Positions 43,219 through 52,308 are shown, counted from the first letter of the stretch. The stretch: 64,000 nucleotides of DNA from Rhizobiaceae bacterium (GCA_016742175.1 JACVCH010000014.1:45357-109356), one strand, 5' to 3'. Notes: a model not told the origin generated them from the sequence alone. Made by a program: numbers and translations.

Positions 43219-45318
43219 ATGAATTTCGCCAAGCCCGCGGCCCTTCCCGCCGCACCCGTCGCGCCGAAGCACGATCATTCGCACAGCCATCACGGCGTCA
43301 CCGTCACCGATCCCTATCACTGGCTGCGGGCGGAGAACTGGCAGGAGGTCTTCAAGGATCCAGCGACGCTGTCGCCCGAAATCCGCGCGCACCTCGAAGC
43401 CGAGAACGCCTATCAGGCGGCGCTGACCGCCGGCGAGGAAGAGCTGCGCGCGAAGCTGTTCGCCGAGATGAAGGGGCGCATCAAGGAGGACGATTCCTCC
43501 GTGCCGATGCCCGACGGCCCCTTCGCCTACGGCTCGTCCTTCGTCCTCGGCGGCGAACAGCCGCGTTTCTTCCGCACCCCGCGCGCGGGCGGCGCCGAGG
43601 AGATCGTCCTCGACGGCGACCTCGAGGCCGAGGGCAAGCCCTATTTCCGGCTCGGCGGGGTCGACCATTCCAGCGACCACGCCCGCCTCGTCTGGTCCTA
43701 TGACGACAAGGGCTCGGAGTTCTACACGCTCAAGATCCGAGACATCGCGTCCGGCGCCGACCTTCCCGATTTGATCGCCAACACCGGCGGCTCGGGCGAC
43801 TGGGACGCGTCGAATACCGGCATCTTCTACACCGCCCTCGACGACAACCATCGTCCCTCGAAGATCTTCCACCACCGTCTCGGCGATCCGCAATCGGCCG
43901 ACCGCCTCATCTACGAGGAAACCGATCCCGGCTTCTTCATGAGCGTCGGCGGCACGCGCACCAATGACTGGATCTTCATCGGCATCAACGACCACGAGAC
44001 CACCGAATACCGCGTCCTGCCCGCCGGCGATCCGGCCGCCAGGCCCGTCATCGTCGCCCCGCGCCAGACCGGCATCGAATACGAGTTGGAGGAAGGCGGA
44101 GACGTCTTCTTCATCCTGACCAATTCCGGCGGCGCCAAGGATTTCCGCATCATGACCGCCCCGGTCGCCGATCCGCGGCCGGAAAACTGGACCGAGCTCG
44201 TCCCGCATGAGCCGGGCCGGCTCATCCTCGCCATCATGGGCTTTGCCGACCATCTCGTGCGCCTCGAGCGCAAGGACGGCCTGCCGCGCATCGTCGTGCG
44301 CGAGCGCGCATCCGGCGAAGAACACCTGATCGCCTTCGACGAAGAGGCCTATTCGCTCGGCCTCGTCGGCTCGCTCGAATACGACACCAGCGTCATCCGC
44401 TTCTCCTATTCGTCGATGACGACGCCATCGCAGCTCTTCGACTACGACATGACGACGCGCGAGCGCACGCTTCTGAAGACGCAGGAAGTGCCGTCCGGCC
44501 ACGATCCGGAAAACTACGTCACCCGCCGCCTGATGGCGAAGGCGGAGGACGGCGAACTCGTCCCCGTCTCGATCCTCCACCGCAAGGACACGCCGCTCGA
44601 CGGCTCGGCGCCGTGCCTTCTCTACGGCTACGGCTCCTACGGCATCACCATTCCCGCCGCGTTCAACACCAATTGCCTGTCGCTGGTCGATCGCGGCTTC
44701 ATCTATGCCATCGCGCACATCCGCGGCGGCAAGGACAAGGGCTTTGCCTGGTACGAGCAGGGCCGACGCGAGAACAAGGCGAAGACCTTCCGCGACTTCA
44801 TCGCGGTCGCCCGCCATCTCGTCGCCGAGAACATCACCGCGCATGACCGCATCGTCGCGCAGGGCGGTTCGGCCGGCGGCATGCTGATGGGCGCCGTCGC
44901 CAACATGGCGCCGCAGGATTTCGGCGCCATCGTCGCCGAAGTCCCGTTCGTCGACGTCCTCAACACCATGCTCGACGCCTCACTCCCGCTCACCCCGCCC
45001 GAATGGCCCGAATGGGGCAACCCGCTGGCCTCACCCATCGACTACGGCCGCATCGCCTCCTGGTCGCCCTACGACAACGTCGCTGCGCAGGACTACCCGC
45101 CCATCCTCGCGCTCGCCGGCCTCACCGACCCGCGCGTCACCTATTGGGAACCGGCCAAATGGGTCGCGCGCCTGCGCGAGATGAAGACCGACGACCACCC
45201 GGTCCTCTTCAAGATCAACATGGACGCCGGCCACGCCGGCGCCTCCGGCCGCTTCTCGAGGCTCGAAGAAATCGCCTACGTCTACGCCTTCGCGCTGAAG
45301 GCGGTGGGGAAGGTGTAG
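43219..45318 (+). CDS. S9 family serine oligopeptidase (oligopeptidase B/PtrB-like)
   Basis: 699 aa prolyl-oligopeptidase fold enzyme that degrades short peptides in the cytoplasm. An N-terminal beta-propeller region begins VTDPYHWLRAENWQEVF; the hydrolase domain has nucleophile Ser551 in QGGSAGGMLMG, the Asp in LTDPRVTYWEPAKW, and the catalytic His in MDAGHAGASGR. The motif FAWYEQGRRENKAKTFRDFI is typical of oligopeptidase B. Start ATG with GAGG about 4 nt upstream. A palindromic repeat region follows. Confidence 0.94.
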   Translation: MNFAKPAALPAAPVAPKHDHSHSHHGVTVTDPYHWLRAENWQEVFKDPATLSPEIRAHLEAENAYQAALTAGEEELRAKLFAEMKGRIKEDDSSVPMPDGPFAYGSSFVLGGEQPRFFRTPRAGGAEEIVLDGDLEAEGKPYFRLGGVDHSSDHARLVWSYDDKGSEFYTLKIRDIASGADLPDLIANTGGSGDWDASNTGIFYTALDDNHRPSKIFHHRLGDPQSADRLIYEETDPGFFMSVGGTRTNDWIFIGINDHETTEYRVLPAGDPAARPVIVAPRQTGIEYELEEGGDVFFILTNSGGAKDFRIMTAPVADPRPENWTELVPHEPGRLILAIMGFADHLVRLERKDGLPRIVVRERASGEEHLIAFDEEAYSLGLVGSLEYDTSVIRFSYSSMTTPSQLFDYDMTTRERTLLKTQEVPSGHDPENYVTRRLMAKAEDGELVPVSILHRKDTPLDGSAPCLLYGYGSYGITIPAAFNTNCLSLVDRGFIYAIAHIRGGKDKGFAWYEQGRRENKAKTFRDFIAVARHLVAENITAHDRIVAQGGSAGGMLMGAVANMAPQDFGAIVAEVPFVDVLNTMLDASLPLTPPEWPEWGNPLASPIDYGRIASWSPYDNVAAQDYPPILALAGLTDPRVTYWEPAKWVARLREMKTDDHPVLFKINMDAGHAGASGRFSRLEEIAYVYAFALKAVGKV

Positions 45319-45329
45319 CGCAGCGCCAC

Positions 45330-45479
45330 AGCACCCCCACTCCGGCCCTTCGGGCCACCTCTCCCCCTGCCCGGGGGAGAGGAACCCAAGCTGGATTAGC
45401 GCTGGCATGGCGGCAGCGCTTTCCTCTCCCCCGGGCAGGGGGAGAGGTGGCGCGCGAAGCGCGACGGAGTGGGGGTGCT
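45330..45479. repeat. Large palindromic intergenic element, family A copy 1
   Basis: Flanked by a 15-bp perfect inverted repeat (45330-45344 with 45465-45479). Inside are two GC-rich palindromes built on CCTCTCCCCC...GGGGGAGAGG and the shared core GAGAGGAACCCAAGCTGG, also present at 53.9 kb. It lies between convergent genes (S9 peptidase and the dihaem cytochrome) and could act as a two-way terminator. Confidence 0.85.
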
Positions 45480-45518
45480 ACGGCGCCGACAACAACCTCA
45501 GATCGCCCGCGCCAGCGT

Positions 45519-45571
45519 TCCTCTCCCCTTTTGAAGGGGAGAGGTGGCCCGAAGGGCCGGAGTGGGGGTCG
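45519..45571. repeat. Palindromic element, family A partial copy
   Basis: An 11-bp stem CCTCTCCCCTT (45520-45530) with AAGGGGAGAGG (45534-45544), then GGCCCGAAGGGCCGGAGTGG as in the end of the larger element 40 bp before. Same convergent gap as that element. Confidence 0.8.
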
Positions 45572-45608
45572 GCGCAGACCTCGGACGATCTACGGTCCTC
45601 GCAGCCGA

Positions 45609-46526
45609 TCAATCGGCCGCTTCGTCGCCCGCCGCCGCAACGCTCTCCACCCCCGGCACTGCCTTCAGATACGCCGCGATCGCCGCGCGGTCCTCGGCCG
45701 GCAGGCGCGCCATGTTGCGCACGACCGAGGCCATCCTCCCGCCCGCCGAATCGAAGTCCGGCGTGAAGCCGCTCTCGAGGTAATAGGCGATGTCGGTCTC
45801 GCTCCAGGCGGCGATGTCGCCGGCCGGCGTGATGTTCGGCCGCCCGCCGAGCCAACGGTCCGTTTCCAGCCCGCCGGTGATCGCGCGCGGCGTGTGGCAT
45901 TCGCCGCAATGGCCGAGCGCCTCGACCAGATACTGTCCCCGCAGCGCCTCCTCGCTCGCGCCGGCAAGCTGCACCTGCGGGTCGTCGTTCAGATAAAGCC
46001 GCTTCCACAACCCGATGCCGCGCCGCACGCTGAACGGAAACGAGACCCGGTGCGCCGGGGCGTCGGTCGCCACCGCCGGCAGGGTCTGCATGAAGGCGAA
46101 GAGGTCGGCGACGTCCTGATCGCTCATGCGGCTGTAGGACGTATAGGGAAACGCCGGATAATAGTGCCGGCCGTCGGGCGAGACGCCCCGCCGCACCGCA
46201 TTGGCGAAGTCGCCTGCCGTCCAGCCGCCGATGCCGTGCTCCGGGTCGGTGGAAATGTTCGGCGCGACGAAGGTCCCGAATTCGCTTTCGAGTTCGACGC
46301 CGCCGGCAAGCTGCAGCATCGCGTCGCCGCTCGCCTGCGGCGCCGCGTGGCAGGAGGCGCAGCCGCCCGCCCAGAAGATGCGCTCGCCCGCCGCCGCATC
46401 GCCCTCGGGCAGCGCGGCGACGTCCGCCTCGTCATGCGGGTCGGGCGCCGAAAGCGTCCAGCCGGCAGCGAGCCCGGCCAGCACCAGGACGGAAAGCGCA
46501 AGCGTCAGTTTCGTCCCGGCACCCAT
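45609..46526 (-). CDS. Dihaem cytochrome c, membrane anchored
   Basis: 305 aa from the ATG at 46526. An N-terminal membrane helix (about residues 5-24) anchors two cytochrome c domains with CASCH (Cys56, Cys59, His60) and CGECH (about residue 206), with likely axial Met in YTSYSRMSDQDV-type and similar contexts. It resembles the two-domain cytochrome subunits of membrane oxidoreductases (e.g. alcohol/aldehyde dehydrogenase cytochromes), but no dehydrogenase subunit is adjacent. Its partner is likely the cytochrome gene 5 bp upstream. Confidence 0.88.
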   Translation of the reverse strand: MGAGTKLTLALSVLVLAGLAAGWTLSAPDPHDEADVAALPEGDAAAGERIFWAGGCASCHAAPQASGDAMLQLAGGVELESEFGTFVAPNISTDPEHGIGGWTAGDFANAVRRGVSPDGRHYYPAFPYTSYSRMSDQDVADLFAFMQTLPAVATDAPAHRVSFPFSVRRGIGLWKRLYLNDDPQVQLAGASEEALRGQYLVEALGHCGECHTPRAITGGLETDRWLGGRPNITPAGDIAAWSETDIAYYLESGFTPDFDSAGGRMASVVRNMARLPAEDRAAIAAYLKAVPGVESVAAAGDEAAD

Positions 46527-46531
46527 TTGGC

Positions 46532-46954
46532 TCAATCCCGATAGAGCTCGTGGCATGCGCCGCAATTTTGCGCAGCAGGGCCGAAGGCCACGCGAAACGC
46601 GTCGAGGTCCTGCGGCGCTGCCGCAAAGGCTGCGGCGACATCGTCCTTGTATTTATCGTCCGCCGCGCGCAGTCCGTCCAGATCCTGCCAGATCGCGGCG
46701 GCGGCGTCGCCGCCCTCGCTGCCGGCCGGGTAGAGCGCGGCGACGTCATGCGCCTGCGCGTTGCGGTTCAGCGCTTCCAGCGCGTCCATCACGGTCGCCG
46801 CGTCGAAGGGCTCGCGCCCCTGCGCGATCGGCCCGAGCGCGCGCATGATCTGCCCCCGCTCCTTCATCAGCGACTGGCGCTCGTCGATCGGATTGGCATG
46901 GACGAGCGTCGGCGTCAGGCAGGCGAGCGAGGCGGCAAGGGCAGGCAATCTCAT
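46532..46954 (-). CDS. Cytochrome c' (Cytochrom_C_2 family)
   Basis: 140 aa with a cleavable signal (residues about 1-20), a four-helix-bundle pattern (DERQSLMKERGQIMRALGPI; VMDALEALNRNAQAHDV) and the haem site CGACH at the C-terminus (Cys131, Cys134, His135), typical of class II cytochromes c'. Periplasmic; may bind NO. It is probably co-transcribed with the dihaem cytochrome gene 5 bp downstream. Confidence 0.9.
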   Translation of the reverse strand: MRLPALAASLACLTPTLVHANPIDERQSLMKERGQIMRALGPIAQGREPFDAATVMDALEALNRNAQAHDVAALYPAGSEGGDAAAAIWQDLDGLRAADDKYKDDVAAAFAAAPQDLDAFRVAFGPAAQNCGACHELYRD

Positions 46955-47060
46955 GCGGAATCTCCCGTTATGGTGGCAGCGGCATATTCCTCAAGAAACG
47001 GCCGGCGCGAAACTGAATGGCGCGATCCGCCCGTTCACCATTGCGTTATGGACCCGGCAA

Positions 47061-47090
47061 AGAAAAACCCCGGCACAAGGGCCGGGGTTT
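47061..47090 (-). terminator. Rho-independent terminator after superoxide dismutase gene
   Basis: A perfect 10-bp stem (47065-47074 with 47081-47090), 6-nt loop, and a TTTTT run on the minus strand (47067-47063). It lies about 27 bp past the sodB stop. Confidence 0.9.
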
Positions 47091-47116
47091 CGACGATGCT
47101 GCCGTTTGCAGGCCGC

Positions 47117-47719
47117 TTAGGCGTTCGCCTGCTCGTACATCTCGAGCACATGATCCCAGTTGATCAGGCTGTCGACGAAGGCTTCGAGGTATTTCGGCCG
47201 CGCGTTGCGGTAGTCGATGTAGTAGGAGTGCTCCCACACGTCGACGCCGAGGATCGGCTTCGCGCCATGCACCAGCGGGTTCTCGCCGTTCGGCGTCTTC
47301 ATGATCTGGACCTTGCCGTCCTTGACCGCGAGCCACGCCCAGCCCGAGCCGAACTGGCCGACGCCGGCGGCGATGAAGTCGGTGCGGAACTTGTCGTAGC
47401 CGCCCAGATCGCTGTCGATCGCCTTCTGCAGCGCACCCGGCAGGCTCTTGCCGCCGCCGCCCTTCTTCATCCACTTCCAGAAATGGATGTGGTTGTAGTG
47501 CTGGCCGGCATTGTTGAAGAGCGGCTGGTTCTTGCCGTAGCTCTGCTTGACGATCTCCTCGAGCGAGAGGCCGTCCATGCCGGCTTCCTTGGCCAGTTCG
47601 TTGCCCTTGTCGACATAGGCCTTGTGGTGCTTGTCGTGGTGGTACTCCAGCGTCTCCTTGGACATGAAGGGCTGGAGCGCCTCGTAGTCGTAAGGCAGTG
47701 CGGGCAGTTCGAAAGCCAT
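47117..47719 (-). CDS. sodB: Fe/Mn superoxide dismutase
   Basis: 200 aa enzyme that dismutes superoxide, with the ligands of the family: His in LEYHHDKHHKAYV, His in NNAGQHYNHIHFWKWM, and the Asp/His of GVDVWEHSYYIDYRNARP. The motif GSGWAWL is present. Start ATG with GAGAGGGAG upstream. The gene is monocistronic, flanked by a terminator and the aminotransferase 3' region. Metal (Fe versus Mn) cannot be read with certainty from these residues. Confidence 0.95.
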   Translation of the reverse strand: MAFELPALPYDYEALQPFMSKETLEYHHDKHHKAYVDKGNELAKEAGMDGLSLEEIVKQSYGKNQPLFNNAGQHYNHIHFWKWMKKGGGGKSLPGALQKAIDSDLGGYDKFRTDFIAAGVGQFGSGWAWLAVKDGKVQIMKTPNGENPLVHGAKPILGVDVWEHSYYIDYRNARPKYLEAFVDSLINWDHVLEMYEQANA

Positions 47720-47747
47720 GATGTGTCTCCCTCTCGGCATTGGAAAA

Positions 47748-47753
47748 ATTATA
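47748..47753 (-). promoter_or_regulatory. Possible -10 box for sodB
   Basis: A perfect TATAAT (minus strand, 47753-47748) about 30 bp upstream of the sodB ATG. No matching -35 is evident at 16-18 bp, so this is only a candidate. Confidence 0.35.
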
Positions 47754-47840
47754 GGTCTTACATAGGAGTCGAACCCGACCCCGCAACCGGCGCAGCCGGA
47801 TTTAGCGCCCACGCGCGTTGAGATTTCGGGCTGGGCGAGT

Positions 47841-47951
47841 CGAAAATGACAGATTTCGAGAACCGGAGCGGAGTGTACTTTTGGGTACATGAGCACCGGA
47901 AGCGCAGAAAGCTGCCATTTGCAGCCCGCTCAGGCCGGAATATCAATGCGC
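47841..47951 (-). repeat. 111-bp palindromic 3'-end element, copy 2 (aminotransferase end)
   Basis: Ungapped partner of 35865-35975. The outer stem is 47920-47912 with 47852-47844; relative to copy 1 two pairs change together (C-G to G-U, G-C to A-U in the minus-strand RNA). The element includes the aminotransferase stop codon and last two codons. Confidence 0.8.
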
Positions 47952-48812
47952 GTGCGCCCAGTCCCAGTAGAGCTGCCGCGCCTTTTTCGCGATCGGGCCG
48001 GGCTGCAAATTGCGGTCCTCGATCTTCGTGATCGGGATGACCTTGGAATGGTTGCCGGTCGAGAAGATCTCGTCGGCCTCCATGAAGTCCTTCACCGTCA
48101 GCGTGCGCTCCGAGACCGAATGCCCAGCATCCTGCAGGAGCCCCATCGTGCGGGCGCGGGTGATGCCCGGCAGGAAGGTGCCGTTCTTCACCGGCGTGAT
48201 GACTTCACCGTCCTTGACGATGAAGACGTTCGACGACCCCGTCTCGGCGACGTTGCCCAGCATGTCGAGCACCAGCGCATTGTCGAAGCCGCGGTTCTTG
48301 GCTTCCATGATGGCGCGGCCGTTGTTGGGGTAGAGGCAGCCGGCCTTCGCGTTGGTCGGCATGGTCTCGATCGTCGGCCGGCGGAAGGGCGAGACGGTGA
48401 TCGAGAAGCCCTCGGGCGTCTGCATCGGCGCCTCGTAGAGGCACAGGCAAAAGCGCGTCGATTCCGGGTCGGACGGAACGCCCATGTAGCCGCCGTGCTC
48501 GGCCCAGTACATCGGGCGGATATAGACCGCCGTCTTGCCGTCGAACTTCTTCAGCCCTTCCCAGGTCAGCCGCACGATCTCGCCCGGCTCGACGGTCGGC
48601 TTCAGCCCGAGCGCACGGGCCGAGGCGTTGACGCGCTCAGCATGAAGGTCGAGATCGGGCGCGACGCCCTCGAACCAGCGCGCGCCGTCGAAGACGCTCG
48701 ATCCCAGCCACATGATGTGGCTGCGCGGGCCAACCAGCGCGACATTGCCCTCGTGCCAGCCGCCGTCGACGAAGGTCCAGGTTGTGCTTTGCGCCGGTAC
48801 TGCCAGTGTCAT
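47943..48812 (-). CDS. Class IV (branched-chain-type) aminotransferase
   Basis: 289 aa PLP enzyme of fold type IV (branched-chain amino acid or D-amino acid aminotransferase family). PLP-binding Lys156 in MPTNAKAGCLYPNN, the phosphate-binding cup in GNVAETGSSNVFIV, and LPGITRARTMGLLQDAGH, with STGNHSKVIPI. ilvE-type branched-chain activity is most likely, but D-amino acid or aminodeoxychorismate activities cannot be excluded. Its last residues fall within a 111-bp palindromic repeat. Confidence 0.85.
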   Translation of the reverse strand: MTLAVPAQSTTWTFVDGGWHEGNVALVGPRSHIMWLGSSVFDGARWFEGVAPDLDLHAERVNASARALGLKPTVEPGEIVRLTWEGLKKFDGKTAVYIRPMYWAEHGGYMGVPSDPESTRFCLCLYEAPMQTPEGFSITVSPFRRPTIETMPTNAKAGCLYPNNGRAIMEAKNRGFDNALVLDMLGNVAETGSSNVFIVKDGEVITPVKNGTFLPGITRARTMGLLQDAGHSVSERTLTVKDFMEADEIFSTGNHSKVIPITKIEDRNLQPGPIAKKARQLYWDWAHAH

Positions 48813-48965
48813 GGGATCGTTCCTGTTCGTGTTCGGCGCGCATGCAAGGCGCGCGGACGCCGGGGGTCAATCGGCACAGACGGCCAATCGATCGGTCCAA
48901 AGAGGGGCAATGCTTGACCGGAAAAGCCAATTCGGGTCAAGACCCGGGCAGATGAGGCCAGCTTG

Positions 48966-49628
48966 ATGAAACATTCCGCTTACGTCTTCGATGCCTACGG
49001 CACGCTCTTCGACGTGCACGCCGCCGTGCGCCGCCATGCCGGCGAGATCGGTCCGGACGGGCAGACGCTGTCCGACATCTGGCGCGCCAAGCAGCTCGAA
49101 TATTCGTGGACCCTCTCGCTGATGGGCGAATACCGCGATTTCTGGGAACTCACCGAGCGCGCGCTCGACGTCGCCTTCGCCCGCGTCCCCTCCGCCGGCA
49201 AGGCCCTGCGCCAGCCGCTCCTCGACGCCTACTGGAAGCTGGACTGCTACCCCGAAGTGCCGAAGGTCCTGAAGGCGCTGAAGGACAGCGGCGCGCGCCT
49301 CGCCATCCTTTCCAACGGTTCGCCCGCCATGCTCGAATCCGCGGTGAAGAATGCCGCGCTCGACACGATCCTCGACGACATCGTCTCCGTCGACCGCATC
49401 CGCCGCTACAAGCCGCATCCGGACGTCTACGACATGATTACCACCCAGTGGCGGCTTTACCCGAACGCGGTCTCGTTCCAGTCGTCCAACCGCTGGGACG
49501 TCGCCGGCGCCGCGCGCTTCGGCTTCCGCACGATCTGGATCAACCGCACCGGCATGCCCGACGAATATCCCGAGCAGCCGGCCAAACTCGTCCTGCCCTC
49601 GCTCGACGGCGTCATCACGGCGTCTTGA
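48966..49628 (+). CDS. Haloacid dehalogenase, type II (HAD superfamily)
   Basis: 220 aa hydrolase of the L-2-haloacid dehalogenase group. Nucleophile Asp9 in YVFDAYGTLFDV, the motif II Ser in LAILSNGSPAM, and motif III/IV residues in SVDRIRRYKPHPDVYDMI and FQSSNRWDVAGAARFGFRT (Ser-Ser-Asn and Asp as in dehalogenases). ATG chosen at 48966 in place of an adjacent TTG. The natural substrate is unknown; haloacids are plausible. Confidence 0.9.
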   Translation: MKHSAYVFDAYGTLFDVHAAVRRHAGEIGPDGQTLSDIWRAKQLEYSWTLSLMGEYRDFWELTERALDVAFARVPSAGKALRQPLLDAYWKLDCYPEVPKVLKALKDSGARLAILSNGSPAMLESAVKNAALDTILDDIVSVDRIRRYKPHPDVYDMITTQWRLYPNAVSFQSSNRWDVAGAARFGFRTIWINRTGMPDEYPEQPAKLVLPSLDGVITAS

Positions 49629-49814
49629 CCTGTCGCAGCCTTCCGAAGATGTGACATCTCGACCACAGTAACGGCCAAGACGAGCACCGCGAAAAACCGC
49701 AACGCTTTGATTTCAAGGCTGCTCGTTAACCGCGTCGCAGATCGGACGCTGACCACCCGGAACCTTGCCGAACGATCCCGCGTTCATCCGCCTGATCCGC
49801 ATTGGAGCCTCATT

Positions 49815-50537
49815 TTGGACACGATTGAACGCCTTTCCCGCCGCCGCTTCCTGGGCGCTGCCGCCGCAGGCGCCGCCTCGCTCGCCCTTTCCGCCTGCAC
49901 CAGCAGCATTCCGCGCCGCGAGACCATCGGCGCCGTTTCGCCGGTGCCGGCGCAGCCCAACTACGACCTCGCCTACTATCAGGACCTCTACAGCGCCCGC
50001 GTCGACGAGGGCTACGAGCTTCCGGCCATCCCGGTCGAGCGGATCGACCCCGCCTATCTGCGCCAGATGGTGCCCGATCCGACCGGCGAGGCGCCGGGCA
50101 CGATCGTCGTCGACCAGTCGCAGCACTATCTCTATTTCGTCCAGCCCGGCGGGCAGGCCATGCGCTACGGCGTCGGCCTCGGCCGCGAGGGTTTCGCCTG
50201 GTCCGGCCGCGCCGTCGTCCAGTGGAAGCGCAAATGGCCGCGCTGGACCCCGCCGGACGAAATGGTCGCCCGCCAGCCCGAGCTCGAGCCCTACTCGATC
50301 GAAAATGGCGGCATGGAGCCCGGCCTCGACAACCCGCTCGGCGCCCGCGCGCTCTACATCTTCCAGGATGGCGAGGACACGCTCTACCGCCTGCACGGCT
50401 CGCCCGAATGGTGGTCGATCGGCCAGTCCGTCTCATCGGGCTGCGTGCGCCTGATCAACCAGGACGTCATCGACCTCTACGACCGCGTCCCCAACGGCTC
50501 GCCCATCCTGGTCGTCCCGAGCCTCGGCGTCGCCTGA
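49815..50537 (+). CDS. L,D-transpeptidase (YkuD family), exported
   Basis: 240 aa from a TTG at 49815, 7 nt after GGAG (no ATG nearby is in frame). A Tat-type signal SRRRFLGAAAAGAASLALSA leads into a lipobox-like SACTSS, so it may be a Tat-exported lipoprotein. YkuD domain: GTIVVDQSQHYLYFVQPGGQ, WPRWTPPDEM, His in YRLHGSPEWW, and catalytic Cys in SSGCVRLIN. It would cross-link peptidoglycan or attach lipoproteins. A palindromic repeat follows. Confidence 0.9.
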   Translation: MDTIERLSRRRFLGAAAAGAASLALSACTSSIPRRETIGAVSPVPAQPNYDLAYYQDLYSARVDEGYELPAIPVERIDPAYLRQMVPDPTGEAPGTIVVDQSQHYLYFVQPGGQAMRYGVGLGREGFAWSGRAVVQWKRKWPRWTPPDEMVARQPELEPYSIENGGMEPGLDNPLGARALYIFQDGEDTLYRLHGSPEWWSIGQSVSSGCVRLINQDVIDLYDRVPNGSPILVVPSLGVA

Positions 50538-50550
50538 TTTTTACGGAATT

Positions 50551-50726
50551 GACCCACACCCAGCATCCCTCCCCTCAAGGGGGAGGGAGGCATCCACGCC
50601 GCGATCTGTCCATTAGCGTTACACCTAGATTGAACGAAAAGGCTCGGCGCGGATGCCCTCCCTCCCCCTTGAGGGGGTCCGAAGGACGGGCGAGACCCGT
50701 GGCTCGCCCCATAATGGGTGGGGGTC
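50551..50726. repeat. Large palindromic intergenic element, family B
   Basis: Ends are imperfect 12-bp inverted repeats (GACCCACACCCA, 50551-50562, with TGGGTGGGGGTC, 50715-50726; one mismatch). Internal palindromes are built on CTCCCTCCCC/GGGGGAGGGAGG. It fills the gap between two convergent genes (L,D-transpeptidase and HerA-like ATPase). Confidence 0.75.
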
Positions 50727-50754
50727 GCCTTCGCAAAAAGCCCGCAACCGCCGC

Positions 50755-52308
50755 CTAAAACCCCTTCTTCAGACTCCCCAATATCCCCCGCACCAGCGCC
50801 CGCCCGACCGAAGATCCGACCGAGCGAACCACCGACTTCATCGCCGCCTCCGCCACCGTCTGGCGGTTCGAGGCGCGCGGCCGCGCCGGTGCGCGCTCGC
50901 GGCGGCCGTCGCCGTCCATGTCCGGCAGCGTCCAGCGGCCGCGGCTTGCCTCTTCCTTCTGCGCCGCCTCGCGTGCCCGCTGGTCTTCCTCCGCGCGCGC
51001 CTTGGCATCGGCCTGCTTCGCCAGCATCTCGTAGGCGGATTCGCGGTCGACCGTCGTGTCGTACTGGCCCGCCACCGGGCTTTGGCCGATCACCTGCCTG
51101 CGCTCCTCCGGCGTCAACGGACCCAGCCGCGAGGATGGCGGGCGGATCAGGGTCCGCTGCACCATCGACGGCACGCCCTTGTCGGCGAGCGTAGAGACCA
51201 GCGCCTCGCCGGTGCCGAGCTGCGTGATCGCCTCCGCGCAGTCGAAATCCGGGTTCGGCCGGAAGGTCTCGGCCGCCGTCTTCACCGCCTTCTGCTCGCG
51301 CGGCGTATAGGCGCGCAGCGCATGCTGGACCCGGTTGCCCAATTGCGCCAGCACCGTCTCCGGCACGTCGAGCGGGTTCTGCGTGACGAAATAGACGCCG
51401 ACACCCTTCGATCGGATCAGCCGCACCACCTGCTCGACGCGCTCGACCAGCACCTTGGGCGCGTCGGCAAAGAGCAGATGCGCCTCGTCGAAGAAGAAGA
51501 CGAGCTTCGGCTTGTCCGGGTCGCCGATCTCCGGCAATTCCTCGAACAGTTCCGACATCAGCCAAAGCAGGAACGTCGCATAGAGACGCGGGTTCATCAT
51601 CAGCCGGTCGGCGGCGAGCACGTTGATCGCGCCGCGCCCGTCGCGCGAGGCGCGCATCAGGTCGGCGATGCGCAGCGCCGGCTCGCCGAAAAAGTGGTCG
51701 CCGCCCTGCCCTTCGAGCACCAGGAGCGCGCGCTGGATCGCGCCGACTGACGCCTTGGTGATGTTGCCGTAGCGGCCCGAGAGCTCGCTCGCGCGCTCGG
51801 CCATCGAGGCCAGCATGGCCTGCATGTCCTTCATGTCGAGAAGGAGCATTCCCTCCTCGTCGGCCAGCTTGAAGGCGATGTTGACGACGCCTTCCTGCGC
51901 TTCCGTGAGGTTCAGGAGCCGCGACAGGAGCAGCGGTCCCATTTCCGAAACCGTCGCGCGGATCGGGTGCCCCTGTTCGCCGAAAAGGTCCCAGAAGACG
52001 ACCGGGAATTCCTTGAACTCGTAGTTCGAAAGCTGGATCGCCTCGGCGCGCTTGGCGAGAAAGTCCTTCGGCTCGCCCTTGGCCGCCAGCCCGGCGACGT
52101 CGCCCTTGATGTCGGCGCAGAACACCGGCACGCCGGCATCCGAAAAGCCCTCGGCGAGGATCTGCAGCGTCACCGTCTTGCCGGTGCCGGTCGCGCCGGT
52201 CACCAGCCCGTGCCGGTTGCCGTATTTGAGCAGCAGTTCTTCCGGTCCCTGGTAGCTGTCGTCCGGCTTGCGGCTCGCGCCCAGGAAAATGCTCTCAGCC
52301 TGCCACAT
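50755..52308 (-). CDS. HerA-like ATPase (DUF853/YjgR family)
   Basis: 517 aa P-loop ATPase of the HerA/FtsK superfamily. Walker [21 protein letters not shown], Walker [14 protein letters not shown], arginine-finger-like region [21 protein letters not shown] low-complexity, coiled-coil-like segment ([20 protein letters not shown]) and a basic C-terminus follow. Start at ATG 52308. DUF853 members form hexameric translocases, but no nuclease (NurA/SIR2) partner is adjacent. Role unknown. Confidence 0.9.
   Translation of the reverse strand: MWQAESIFLGASRKPDDSYQGPEELLLKYGNRHGLVTGATGTGKTVTLQILAEGFSDAGVPVFCADIKGDVAGLAAKGEPKDFLAKRAEAIQLSNYEFKEFPVVFWDLFGEQGHPIRATVSEMGPLLLSRLLNLTEAQEGVVNIAFKLADEEGMLLLDMKDMQAMLASMAERASELSGRYGNITKASVGAIQRALLVLEGQGGDHFFGEPALRIADLMRASRDGRGAINVLAADRLMMNPRLYATFLLWLMSELFEELPEIGDPDKPKLVFFFDEAHLLFADAPKVLVERVEQVVRLIRSKGVGVYFVTQNPLDVPETVLAQLGNRVQHALRAYTPREQKAVKTAAETFRPNPDFDCAEAITQLGTGEALVSTLADKGVPSMVQRTLIRPPSSRLGPLTPEERRQVIGQSPVAGQYDTTVDRESAYEMLAKQADAKARAEEDQRAREAAQKEEASRGRWTLPDMDGDGRRERAPARPRASNRQTVAEAAMKSVVRSVGSSVGRALVRGILGSLKKGF

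Noticed and set aside
43009..44844. Long minus-strand frame across msrB and the S9 peptidase
   Set aside because: Runs antisense through two well-supported genes and a terminator.
47760..47790. A tRNA T-arm-like stretch (GGTTCGACTCC on the minus strand) upstream of sodB
   Set aside because: No acceptor, D or anticodon stems can be built around it.
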